Below, piece after piece: positions 1 to 7,607 of a stretch of 64,000 nucleotides of DNA. Origin of the DNA: Simiduia litorea (GTDB taxonomy: Bacteria > Pseudomonadota > Gammaproteobacteria > Pseudomonadales > Cellvibrionaceae); contig NZ_AP031497.1 of assembly GCF_042853465.1 (NCBI RefSeq), positions 1 through 64,000 of the forward strand. Reading direction: 5' to 3'. The notes beneath the pieces are model-generated. The model had not been told where the DNA came from, did not search any database, and was given only the letters and a program-made list of their open reading frames with translations. Numbering within the stretch: the first letter of the stretch is position 1; every line of letters begins with the position of its first letter. Made by a program: the position numbers and the translations under genes.

Positions 1-52
1 GAACACATCATTAAAAACGATTTATAAGCCAACATGTTTGGGGGGATTGCCG

Positions 53-1471
53 TTGCCAGAATCTATCTGGAATCATTGTATAACGAGCTTGCAAAGCGAG
101 TTGTCGCCAGAGCAATTTAATACCTGGATACGGCCTCTGCAGTTGGATAGCCAAGCCTTGGCTAATGAAATCTCTTTGCTGGCACCCAATCAGTTTATAA
201 AGTCTTGGGTGTCAGACAAATTTATGTCGCGCATTGTCGAGTTGGTAGCTGAAGCGGGCGCTTCTCGTGAAACGAAAGTGGTGTTGGGGGTTGCGGCTAA
301 TTCTTTAGCGCGGCATAGGCGCGTGGTGCCGGAGCCAGATTTCAAACCCGTTGTCGCCTCTCCCGTTTCAACCCATCAGTCTGCACCGACAAGCTCGCCA
401 GACCTTATTCGCGCCGATAGAGATGTCGATGTAGAAGGGGGATTGAAGCATCAGCACCGGCTGAATACACAGTTTACCTTTCAGCGTTTCGTTGAAGGTA
501 AATCGAACCAGTTGGGCCTAGCAGCGGCTCGCCAAATCGCTGAGAATCCTGGTGGTGCCTATAACCCGCTCTTTATTTATGGCGGTGTGGGGTTGGGTAA
601 GACTCACTTAATGCACGCTGTTGGCAATGCGTTAATTGAGAAGAATCCTAATGCTAAGGTGCTTTACCTGCATTCTGAACGGTTTGTGGCGGATATGGTC
701 AAGGCGTTACAGTTAAACGCCATCAATGATTTTAAGCGCTACTACCGCTCTCTGGACGCGTTGCTTATTGATGATATTCAATTTTTCGCCGGTAAAGAGC
801 GCTCGCAAGAAGAGTTTTTCCATACTTTTAATGCGCTATTGGAAGGCGGCCAACAAATTATTTTGACCTGTGATCGCTACCCTCGAGAAATCGACGGTTT
901 AGAAGAGCGTTTAAAGTCGCGTTTTGGTTGGGGATTAACAGTCGCCGTAGAGCCGCCAGAGCTCGAAACGCGGGTCGCAATCTTGATGAAAAAAGCAACG
1001 CAACAGCATTTGGATTTACCCCATGATGCGGCCTTTTTTATTGCCCAGCGTATTCGCTCAAATGTGCGCGAGTTGGAAGGGGCGTTAAAGCGCGTTATTG
1101 CGAATGCCAATTTTACCGGCCGGCCCATCGATGTTGAGTTAGTGCGGGAGTCTTTGAAAGATTTGCTGGCGCTGCAGGATAAACAAGTGTCTATCGATAA
1201 TATTCAGCGCGTTGTCGCCGAGTATTACAAGATCAAAGTTAGTGATCTACATTCGAAGCGACGCAGTCGCTCGGTTGCACGGCCGCGGCAAGTTGCAATG
1301 AGTTTAGCGAAGGAGTTAACCAATCACAGCTTGCCTGAAATTGGTGAAGCCTTCGGTGGTCGAGATCATACCACCGTGCTACATGCCTGCCGCAAAATTA
1401 AATCCTTGCAGGAAGAGAGTGCGGATATCCGCGAAGATACCAAGAATTTGCACCGCTTATTGACTACTTGA
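53..1471 (+). CDS. dnaA: Chromosomal replication initiator protein DnaA
   Basis: DnaA binds DnaA boxes at oriC, melts the origin and loads the DnaB helicase. The protein shows the N-terminal domain (SELSPEQFNTWIRPLQ), the AAA+ core with Walker A (GGVGLGKTHL, near residue 180) and Walker B (LLIDDIQFFAGKE), and the domain IV DNA-binding signature (GGRDHTTVLHACRKI) near the C-terminus. Start codon: no ATG is suitable. In-frame TTG codons lie at 38, 47 and 53. The one at 53 is preceded by a GGGGGA ribosome binding site with about six bases of spacing and gives the usual family start, MPESIWNHC, so I chose it. It heads the dnaA-dnaN-recF-gyrB cluster. Only about 50 bases of leader are present, so oriC must lie off the left edge. 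Identity is certain; the start is probable. Confidence 0.97.
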   Translation: MPESIWNHCITSLQSELSPEQFNTWIRPLQLDSQALANEISLLAPNQFIKSWVSDKFMSRIVELVAEAGASRETKVVLGVAANSLARHRRVVPEPDFKPVVASPVSTHQSAPTSSPDLIRADRDVDVEGGLKHQHRLNTQFTFQRFVEGKSNQLGLAAARQIAENPGGAYNPLFIYGGVGLGKTHLMHAVGNALIEKNPNAKVLYLHSERFVADMVKALQLNAINDFKRYYRSLDALLIDDIQFFAGKERSQEEFFHTFNALLEGGQQIILTCDRYPREIDGLEERLKSRFGWGLTVAVEPPELETRVAILMKKATQQHLDLPHDAAFFIAQRIRSNVRELEGALKRVIANANFTGRPIDVELVRESLKDLLALQDKQVSIDNIQRVVAEYYKIKVSDLHSKRRSRSVARPRQVAMSLAKELTNHSLPEIGEAFGGRDHTTVLHACRKIKSLQEESADIREDTKNLHRLLTT

Positions 1472-1507
1472 GTCGTATAAGTAACAGCTGTTTTATAGCA
1501 ACTTATA

Positions 1508-1513
1508 TATAAT
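1508..1513 (+). promoter_or_regulatory. Possible -10 element upstream of dnaN
   Basis: The 88-base gap between dnaA and dnaN is AT-rich and contains a perfect TATAAT about 47 bases before the dnaN start. No convincing -35 hexamer lies at 16-18 bases upstream, so this is only a possible internal promoter. dnaN is often served both by the dnaA promoter and by local ones. Confidence 0.3.
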
Positions 1514-1559
1514 AAATAAGATTCCAGCTCACCATTAGGCCTATAAAAAGAGACCGGTT

Positions 1560-2663
1560 ATGAGATTTACTGTATCCCGAGATTCGCTCCTAAAACCCTT
1601 GCAGCTAGTGGCGGGTGTTGTTGAGCGCCGTCAAACTTTGCCTGTCCTTTCTAACGTGCTTATTGTGTTAGAAGGCGATAAATTGTCTTTAACAGGCACA
1701 GATTTAGAGGTGGAGATTGTCGGTCGCATTCAATTGGACCAACCGGGTGAGTCGGGCGAGATTACAGTACCTGCGCGCAAGCTGGTCGACATTTGTCGGT
1801 CCTTGCCAGATGCCGCCAATATAGAATTCATTGAAGATAGTCAGAAGCTCATTGTTAAAAGTGGCCGTAGTCGCTTCACCCTCTCTACCTTACCCGCTAA
1901 TGACTTCCCCAACGTAGAAGATGCACCGTCTGATTTGCAATTCACCTGTGCACAGAAGGACATAAAACGTTTAATTGATCGCACTGCCTTCGCGATGGCG
2001 CAGCAAGATGTGCGTTATTACCTAAACGGCATGTTGTGGGAAGTGACTCAGGGTCAATTACGTGTGGTATCTACAGACGGCCATCGTCTAGCTATGTGTA
2101 CCCGGCCTATGGATATCCAGGCGCCTGAAAAGATTCAAGCTATATTGCCGCGTAAGGGCGTTATCGAGCTGGCGCGTTTATTGGGAGACGGCGATAGCGC
2201 GGCGGAAATCAAGCTAGGAGCCAGCCATATACGCGCGGTAACGGCGGATTTCACGTTTACCTCTAAATTGGTCGATGGCAAATTCCCCGATTACGAACGC
2301 GTGCTGCCCAAGGGTGGGTCGCGTGTCATTATCGGTGTTAGAGACGAGCTTAAGCAGGCCTTTGGGCGCACGGCTATCTTATCGAATGAAAAGTATCGTG
2401 GTGTTCGGCTGCAGATTGATGCTGGTCAACTGACCATTGTCGCCAATAACCCAGAGCAGGAAGAGGCAGAGGAAACCGTCACGGTCGATTATGCCGGTGA
2501 GTCCATGGAGATTGGTTTTAACGTCAGTTATTTGCTCGATGTAACCAATGTGCTAAATACCGACAATGTGAAGATCACCTTGGCGGACTCAAATAGCAGC
2601 GCACTGCTGGAAGAGCCTGAAAATGGTGATTCCGCTTACGTTGTTATGCCCATGCGTCTATAG
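1560..2663 (+). CDS. dnaN: DNA polymerase III beta subunit (sliding clamp)
   Basis: The beta clamp encircles DNA as a homodimer and tethers the replicative polymerase, and it is also the docking platform for MutS, ligase and Hda. The 367-residue product has the normal family length and begins MRFTVSRDSLLKPLQ, typical of gammaproteobacterial clamps. It contains family motifs such as TLPVLSNVL near residue 30 and a DGHRLAMC stretch near residue 175, and ends with the conserved YVVMPMRL, which contributes to the hydrophobic partner-binding cleft. It lies 88 bases after dnaA and about 50 bases before recF in the same direction. Nothing is unusual in the reading frame. Confidence 0.97.
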   Translation: MRFTVSRDSLLKPLQLVAGVVERRQTLPVLSNVLIVLEGDKLSLTGTDLEVEIVGRIQLDQPGESGEITVPARKLVDICRSLPDAANIEFIEDSQKLIVKSGRSRFTLSTLPANDFPNVEDAPSDLQFTCAQKDIKRLIDRTAFAMAQQDVRYYLNGMLWEVTQGQLRVVSTDGHRLAMCTRPMDIQAPEKIQAILPRKGVIELARLLGDGDSAAEIKLGASHIRAVTADFTFTSKLVDGKFPDYERVLPKGGSRVIIGVRDELKQAFGRTAILSNEKYRGVRLQIDAGQLTIVANNPEQEEAEETVTVDYAGESMEIGFNVSYLLDVTNVLNTDNVKITLADSNSSALLEEPENGDSAYVVMPMRL

Positions 2664-2710
2664 AGTAATCTGCAGGTAGTGTGCGCCTACGCTTACTACC
2701 TGCTTCCTTT

Positions 2711-3817
2711 ATGCCTCTAAACTCCCTTCATATACTCAACTTCCGCAATATTGAATCCGCTGAATTGGTGCTACACCCGCGAGTGAACCTTTTTTATGGG
2801 GAAAATGGTGCGGGTAAGACCAGTATTCTCGAAGCTATCTCCTTACTTGGGCGTGGTCGTTCTTTTCGGTCCCACAAGTTAAAACCGTTGATTCAACAAG
2901 GCTGCGCAGGCGTGACTGTGTTTGGTAGGCTGGTCGGTGAAGATGGTTCTACTCGGAAGCTGGGTGTGGAACGTAATACGCGAAGCGCAGATAGCTTTCG
3001 TTTAGATGGCCAGTCAGTGGCGTCGGCTGCCGAATTGGCCAAGATCTTACCGCTGCAAGTGATCTACTCGGAAACCTTTGAGTTGCTCGTGGGTGGCCCG
3101 TTGGAGAGACGGCAGTTTCTTGATTGGTTAGTGTTTCACGTGAAACATGAGTTTTTGCCTGCTTGGCGACAAGCTAGGCAAGCCCTGAAACAACGGAATA
3201 CTTTGCTGCGATCTGGTAGAATAAACGCTGATCTGTTAGCACCTTGGGACATAGAATTAGCACGCAACGCTGAGACCTTACATCTACTAAGGGAAGAGGT
3301 TTTCAACCTGTTCAATCAGGAGTTAGCGCTGCTCTTGCAGGATTTACCCGCCTTAACTTCCGTTAATATTAGCTACTTTGGTGGCTGGGAGGAGGGCGTT
3401 TCTCTGGCAGAGATATTACGGCAGAATTTTGCTCGTGACGGGCAGCTAGGGCATACCAGTGCCGGCCCCCATCGTGCTGATCTTAAATTGCGGCTCGGTA
3501 AGATGCCTGCGGCAGAGGTGCTATCAAGGGGTCAGCAAAAGCTGTTTGTTTGCGCCCTGCGGATTTGTGCAGGTAGGGTGTTTAAGCAGCTCACCGGCAA
3601 CGATTGCGTCTACCTTATAGATGATTTGCCGTCTGAGTTAGATGAAGAGCATCGACTTCGCTTGGCGAAGTGGTTAATAGAGTTAGATAGCCAAGTGTTT
3701 ATTACTGGGGTTGCCCGGAAAGACCTCGAAAGCGTTTGGAATCAATTGGCTGTTCCCCGAAAAGTGTTTCACGTGGAACAGGGAAGCGTAACTGCGACAC
3801 CTATAAATAACGATTAG
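2711..3817 (+). CDS. recF: DNA replication and repair ATPase RecF
   Basis: RecF is an SMC-like ATPase that, with RecO and RecR, loads RecA at single-strand gaps. It shows Walker A (GENGAGKTS) near residue 33, an ABC-type signature (LSRGQQK) and a Walker B/D-loop region (YLIDDLPSELD) towards the C-terminus. Start: ATG at 2711 gives the family start (MPLNSLHILNFRNIE) but has no evident ribosome binding site. GTG at 2681 adds ten residues and has AGG five bases upstream, so either may be used. The gene sits between dnaN and gyrB and ends ten bases before gyrB. Its coding sequence carries two ParB-binding parS-like sites, listed separately. Confidence 0.96.
   Translation: MPLNSLHILNFRNIESAELVLHPRVNLFYGENGAGKTSILEAISLLGRGRSFRSHKLKPLIQQGCAGVTVFGRLVGEDGSTRKLGVERNTRSADSFRLDGQSVASAAELAKILPLQVIYSETFELLVGGPLERRQFLDWLVFHVKHEFLPAWRQARQALKQRNTLLRSGRINADLLAPWDIELARNAETLHLLREEVFNLFNQELALLLQDLPALTSVNISYFGGWEEGVSLAEILRQNFARDGQLGHTSAGPHRADLKLRLGKMPAAEVLSRGQQKLFVCALRICAGRVFKQLTGNDCVYLIDDLPSELDEEHRLRLAKWLIELDSQVFITGVARKDLESVWNQLAVPRKVFHVEQGSVTATPINND
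3132..3147. promoter_or_regulatory. parS centromere-like site 1 (in recF)
   Basis: The sequence TGTTTCACGTGAAACA is a perfect 16-bp palindrome and matches the bacterial parS consensus bound by ParB. parS sites nucleate ParB/SMC loading and origin segregation, and usually cluster within tens of kilobases of oriC. Here it lies inside recF, about 3 kb from dnaA, where it also encodes part of the VFHVKHE stretch of RecF. Confidence 0.88.
3765..3780. promoter_or_regulatory. parS centromere-like site 2 (in recF)
   Basis: The sequence TGTTTCACGTGGAACA differs from site 1 at one base and is the exact reverse complement of the classical parS form TGTTCCACGTGAAACA. It lies near the 3' end of recF, 633 bases from site 1. 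Two near-perfect copies in one gene make chance unlikely. Confidence 0.87.
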
Positions 3818-3827
3818 TTGGAGTGAC

Positions 3828-6245
3828 ATGATGTCGGAACAAAAGAATTACGACTCGTCCAGTATTAAGGTCTTAAAAGGCCTAGACGCCGTACGTAAAC
3901 GTCCTGGTATGTACATAGGTGATACGGATGATGGTACGGGCCTACACCATATGGTGTTCGAGGTTGTCGATAACTCTATTGACGAGGCTCTGGCTGGCCA
4001 TTGCTCTGAAATTCGCGTGGTGATTCACCCAAATGAATCTATAACTGTCTCCGATAATGGCCGTGGTATCCCAACAGAGATGCACGATGAAGGTGTATCG
4101 GCGGCAGAAGTCATTATGACCGTGCTACACGCTGGCGGTAAGTTCGATGACAACACCTATAAGGTGTCTGGCGGTTTACACGGCGTGGGTGTATCCGTGG
4201 TTAACGCGCTTTCAGAAGAGCTAAAGTTGACCATTCGCCGCGGTGGCAAGATCCATGAGCAGGTGTATCATCACGGTGTGCCACAAGGGCCGCTGGAGGT
4301 CGTTGGGGACGCTAAAACCAACGGCACCCAAGTCTATTTTAAGCCCTCAGCGAACACCTTCACCAATATTGAATTCCATTACGATTATTTGGCTAAGCGT
4401 TTACGCGAGCTGTCATTCCTAAACTCAGGCGTGCGTATTGTCTTGAAAGATGAGCGCAGTGGCAAAGAAGAAGCCTACGAGTATGCCGGTGGCTTACATG
4501 CGTTTGTTGAGTACTTAAATACCGCTAAAACACCCATCAACAAGGTCATGCATTTCACTAATCAGCGGGAAGACGGCATTACCGTTGAAGTGGCGCTGCA
4601 ATGGAACGATAGCTTCCAAGAAAACATCTACTGTTATACCAATAACATCCCCCAGCGCGACGGTGGCACCCACTTAGCTGGCTTTAGGGCCGCGCTAACC
4701 AGAGGCTTGAACGGTTATATAGAGCGCGAAGGTCTGGGTAAAAATGCCAAAGTGGCCACCACCGGTGACGACGCTCGTGAAGGTTTAACCGGTATTATCT
4801 CCGTTAAAGTGCCAGACCCCAAGTTCTCCTCTCAAACCAAAGATAAATTGGTTTCTTCAGAGGTGAAAACCGCTGTAGAACAGGAAATGGGCTTGGCCTT
4901 TAATGATTACCTACTCGAAAACCCGGGTGAGGCGAAAGCCATTGTTGGCAAAATGATTGACGCCGCGCGCGCGCGCGAAGCGGCCCGCAAGGCCCGTGAA
5001 ATGACGCGTCGTAAGGGCGCGCTTGATATCGCTGGCTTGCCGGGCAAGCTGGCTGACTGCCAGGAAAAAGATCCTGCTTTATCTGAACTCTACCTGGTGG
5101 AGGGTGATTCTGCCGGTGGATCTGCCAAGCAGGGCCGCGATCGCCGCACCCAGGCCATTCTGCCGCTTAAAGGTAAGATTCTAAACGTTGAAAAAGCGCG
5201 TTTCGATAAAATGCTCTCATCACAAGAGGTGGGAACACTCATTACCGCCCTAGGCTGCGGTATTGGTAACACAGAATTTAACCCTGAAAAGCTGCGCTAT
5301 CATTCAATCATCATCATGACCGATGCCGATGTGGATGGTTCGCACATCCGCACCTTGTTGCTGACGTTCTTTTTCCGCCAAATGCGCGAGTTGGTAGAGC
5401 GAGGCCACATTTTTATTGCTCAACCGCCCTTGTATAAGATTGCCAAAGGTAAACAAGAACAGTACCTGAAAGATGACGAAGCGCTGACGGCTTATCTAAC
5501 CCAAGCCGCCATGGAGAGCTCTAGCTTGCACGTCAATGCGGACGCACCCGGTATTAGTGGCGAACCATTGGCGAGTCTGGTTGAAGAGTATCGTCGTGTG
5601 ATGCGTATTATCGAACGCCTAGCGCGTGTTTACCCTACCGATGTGCTGGAAAGTTTAATTTACATCCCTCAGTTGTCAGTGGAGTCACTAAAAGACCAGC
5701 AAGCAGTTGCCGATTGGTGCGTCAAATTATCTGAATCCTTGTCGGCTAAAGAAACCGGCACCCATCGCTATGTTGCCCGCGCTGAGGCAAACCCTGAACG
5801 GCCAATCTTCGAACCGAAAGTTGAGATTATTGCGCACGGTGTACCGACGGAATACGACGTGGGCATGGATTTCTTCAGCTCGAAAGAGTACCAATCCATT
5901 GTTGATTTAGGTTTAAAGCTCGATGGTTTGTTTGAAGAGGGTGGTTACATGAAGCGCGGTGAGCGCACGTTCGTCACTACTAGTTTTAAAGACGCGCTGA
6001 ATTGGTTGATGACCGAATCTCGTCGCGGCTACAACATTCAGCGCTATAAAGGCTTGGGTGAAATGAACCCCGGTCAGCTTTGGGAAACCACCATGGACCC
6101 GGAGTGTCGTCGCATGTTGAAAGTCACTATCGAAGATGCCATTGCGGCTGATCAGATATTTACCTGTTTAATGGGAGATCAGGTTGAGCCACGCAGGGAG
6201 TTCATTGAGAATAATGCGCTCAACGTAGGCAACCTCGATATCTGA
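3828..6245 (+). CDS. gyrB: DNA gyrase subunit B
   Basis: GyrB is the ATPase subunit of gyrase, which introduces negative supercoils with GyrA. The 805-residue product has the GHKL ATP-binding region at the N-terminus (LDAVRKRPGMYIGD, then the DNGRGIP and GGLHGVG motifs), the TOPRIM domain (EGDSAGGSAKQGRDR near residue 425, and TDADVDGSHI near residue 500), and the C-terminal GyrA-interaction segment (QRYKGLGEMN). Length matches the long gammaproteobacterial form. ATG at 3828 or 3831 could initiate; a GGAG sits about seven bases before the first. It is the last gene of the dnaA cluster and is followed by a terminator. Confidence 0.98.
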   Translation: MMSEQKNYDSSSIKVLKGLDAVRKRPGMYIGDTDDGTGLHHMVFEVVDNSIDEALAGHCSEIRVVIHPNESITVSDNGRGIPTEMHDEGVSAAEVIMTVLHAGGKFDDNTYKVSGGLHGVGVSVVNALSEELKLTIRRGGKIHEQVYHHGVPQGPLEVVGDAKTNGTQVYFKPSANTFTNIEFHYDYLAKRLRELSFLNSGVRIVLKDERSGKEEAYEYAGGLHAFVEYLNTAKTPINKVMHFTNQREDGITVEVALQWNDSFQENIYCYTNNIPQRDGGTHLAGFRAALTRGLNGYIEREGLGKNAKVATTGDDAREGLTGIISVKVPDPKFSSQTKDKLVSSEVKTAVEQEMGLAFNDYLLENPGEAKAIVGKMIDAARAREAARKAREMTRRKGALDIAGLPGKLADCQEKDPALSELYLVEGDSAGGSAKQGRDRRTQAILPLKGKILNVEKARFDKMLSSQEVGTLITALGCGIGNTEFNPEKLRYHSIIIMTDADVDGSHIRTLLLTFFFRQMRELVERGHIFIAQPPLYKIAKGKQEQYLKDDEALTAYLTQAAMESSSLHVNADAPGISGEPLASLVEEYRRVMRIIERLARVYPTDVLESLIYIPQLSVESLKDQQAVADWCVKLSESLSAKETGTHRYVARAEANPERPIFEPKVEIIAHGVPTEYDVGMDFFSSKEYQSIVDLGLKLDGLFEEGGYMKRGERTFVTTSFKDALNWLMTESRRGYNIQRYKGLGEMNPGQLWETTMDPECRRMLKVTIEDAIAADQIFTCLMGDQVEPRREFIENNALNVGNLDI

Positions 6246-6269
6246 GTCTCTGCGACTAAAAGCGAACGT

Positions 6270-6297
6270 AAAAAAGCAGCCTGATGGCTGCTTTTTT
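6270..6297. terminator. Bidirectional Rho-independent terminator after gyrB
   Basis: A stem AAAAAAGCAGCC with loop TGAT and GGCTGCTTTTTT gives a U-tract on both strands. It lies between the convergent gyrB and plsC genes and can end transcription from both sides. Confidence 0.88.
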
Positions 6298-6309
6298 ATT
6301 CCTTTAAAA

Positions 6310-7020
6310 TCAATTACTTATCGAATCAATTTTACTGGCTATCCAATTTCTGGCCTGCTCGGTAATGGCCTTGCTGTTTTGATTCTCGGTGCTGATGGGC
6401 TCGCCGATGAACAGCGTGACCTTGCCCGGGTGCTTAATCCAGCTGCGCGTTGGCCAGCAGGTGCCGGCGTTGTGGGCAACAGGGATAATATCGAAACCAC
6501 CGGCGCAGGCTATATCGGCGCCGGAGCGGGCGAAACTTCCGAGTTCGCCAGGTTTCTTTCGTGTTCCCTCGGGAAAAATAAGTACGTTATTACCGGCTTT
6601 CAAGCGCGCAACTCCACCCTGCTTAACGGCCTTTAACGCTTCTCTTGGGTTGCTACGGTCAATGGCGATAGGCTCCATGGCACGTAGACCCCAGCCAAAT
6701 ACGGGGATATTTAATAACTCTTGTTTAAGTACAGTCGATGCAGGTTGAAACAGGTATTGCAGTATGAGTGTTTCCCAGGCCGATTGGTGGTTGGCCATAA
6801 TGACGCTTGGCCGCTTAGGTAAATTCTCTACACCAATGACTTCGTACTTTATACCGCAAATGATTTTCGCCCACCAAATTACAAAGCGATTCCAAAGCGT
6901 CACCACATGGGTGCGCTTATGGAAGGATGTGATTGGCCAAATGACTAAACCGGCGATGCTGAAAATGGGTAGCGACAACCAGTAGGCGGTATAAAATAAA
7001 AGGTTCCGAAGAATTAACAT
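6310..7020 (-). CDS. plsC: 1-acyl-sn-glycerol-3-phosphate acyltransferase (PlsC family)
   Basis: Members transfer an acyl chain to the sn-2 position of lysophosphatidate during phospholipid synthesis at the inner membrane. The 236-aa product starts with two hydrophobic segments (about residues 5-35), then carries the acyltransferase block I as NHQSAWE (an HX4E form of the usual HX4D, seen in related gammaproteobacterial proteins) and block III as FPEGTRKKPGE. It is the last gene of the minus-strand glyQ-glyS-gmhB-plsC run and overlaps the end of gmhB by seven bases, indicating translational coupling. Which of several PlsC paralogues this is cannot be told from sequence alone. Confidence 0.88.
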   Translation of the reverse strand: MLILRNLLFYTAYWLSLPIFSIAGLVIWPITSFHKRTHVVTLWNRFVIWWAKIICGIKYEVIGVENLPKRPSVIMANHQSAWETLILQYLFQPASTVLKQELLNIPVFGWGLRAMEPIAIDRSNPREALKAVKQGGVARLKAGNNVLIFPEGTRKKPGELGSFARSGADIACAGGFDIIPVAHNAGTCWPTRSWIKHPGKVTLFIGEPISTENQNSKAITEQARNWIASKIDSISN

Positions 7021-7595
7021 GCTTGTCCGTAAACGTCCTTAATAAAAGGTAATGCATCCCAAAGAGAGTCGAAGACTTTAACATCAACCAAGCCATCGAC
7101 CGGGAACTGCTTCAATTTCTGCTCGGTGAGCGCACCCTTACCCGTACGCACAAGAATGGGCAGGCAACCCTTAGTTAAGCCGGCTTCGAGGTCGCGCAAA
7201 CTATCACCCACCAGCGGCACACCCTCAGCGCTGGTATCAAACTCAGCTTCAATGGCATCTATTAAGCCAGGCTTAGGCTTTCTACAGTTGCATTGATCAT
7301 CGGGGCCGTGTGGACAGTAGAAGACCGCGGCCATAGAACCACCGTGTTCTTCTACTAACTGAGCCAGTTTGGCATGCATCGCTTCCAAATCATCGAGATC
7401 AAATAGGCCTCTCGATAACCCTGACTGATTGGTTGCTACCACCACCGTAAAGCCGGCGCGACTGAGTTCCGCTATTGCCTCTATGCTACCGGGGATGGGT
7501 ATCCACTCGTCGACGGATTTAACAAAGGCATCCGAATCTTCATTGATGACGCCGTCGCGATCGAGAATGACGAGTTTAAATCCTGAGTTGGTCAT
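7014..7595 (-). CDS. gmhB: D-glycero-beta-D-manno-heptose 1,7-bisphosphate 7-phosphatase
   Basis: GmhB removes the 7-phosphate from heptose bisphosphate on the route to ADP-heptose for the LPS inner core. The 193-aa protein is a HAD-superfamily phosphatase: motif I is ILDRDGVIN near residue 10, a TNQSGLSRG loop follows, and the family's zinc-binding insert appears as CPHGPDDQCNCRKPKPG. A GDSLRDLEAG motif supplies the late acidic residues. It lies 12 bases after glyS and overlaps plsC. This order (glyQ, glyS, gmhB, plsC) is common in Pseudomonas-like genomes. Confidence 0.93.
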   Translation of the reverse strand: MTNSGFKLVILDRDGVINEDSDAFVKSVDEWIPIPGSIEAIAELSRAGFTVVVATNQSGLSRGLFDLDDLEAMHAKLAQLVEEHGGSMAAVFYCPHGPDDQCNCRKPKPGLIDAIEAEFDTSAEGVPLVGDSLRDLEAGLTKGCLPILVRTGKGALTEQKLKQFPVDGLVDVKVFDSLWDALPFIKDVYGQAC

Positions 7596-7607
7596 AGAGC
7601 CTCTGTA

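Noticed and set aside
1..52. oriC within the window
   Set aside because: Only about 50 bases precede dnaA and no DnaA box is seen there or in the dnaA-dnaN gap; oriC must lie left of the window.
4964..4977. Alternating GC run (GCGCGCGCGC) inside gyrB
   Set aside because: It is short, falls in Ala/Arg codons of the AARAREAAR helix and needs no Z-DNA or repeat explanation.
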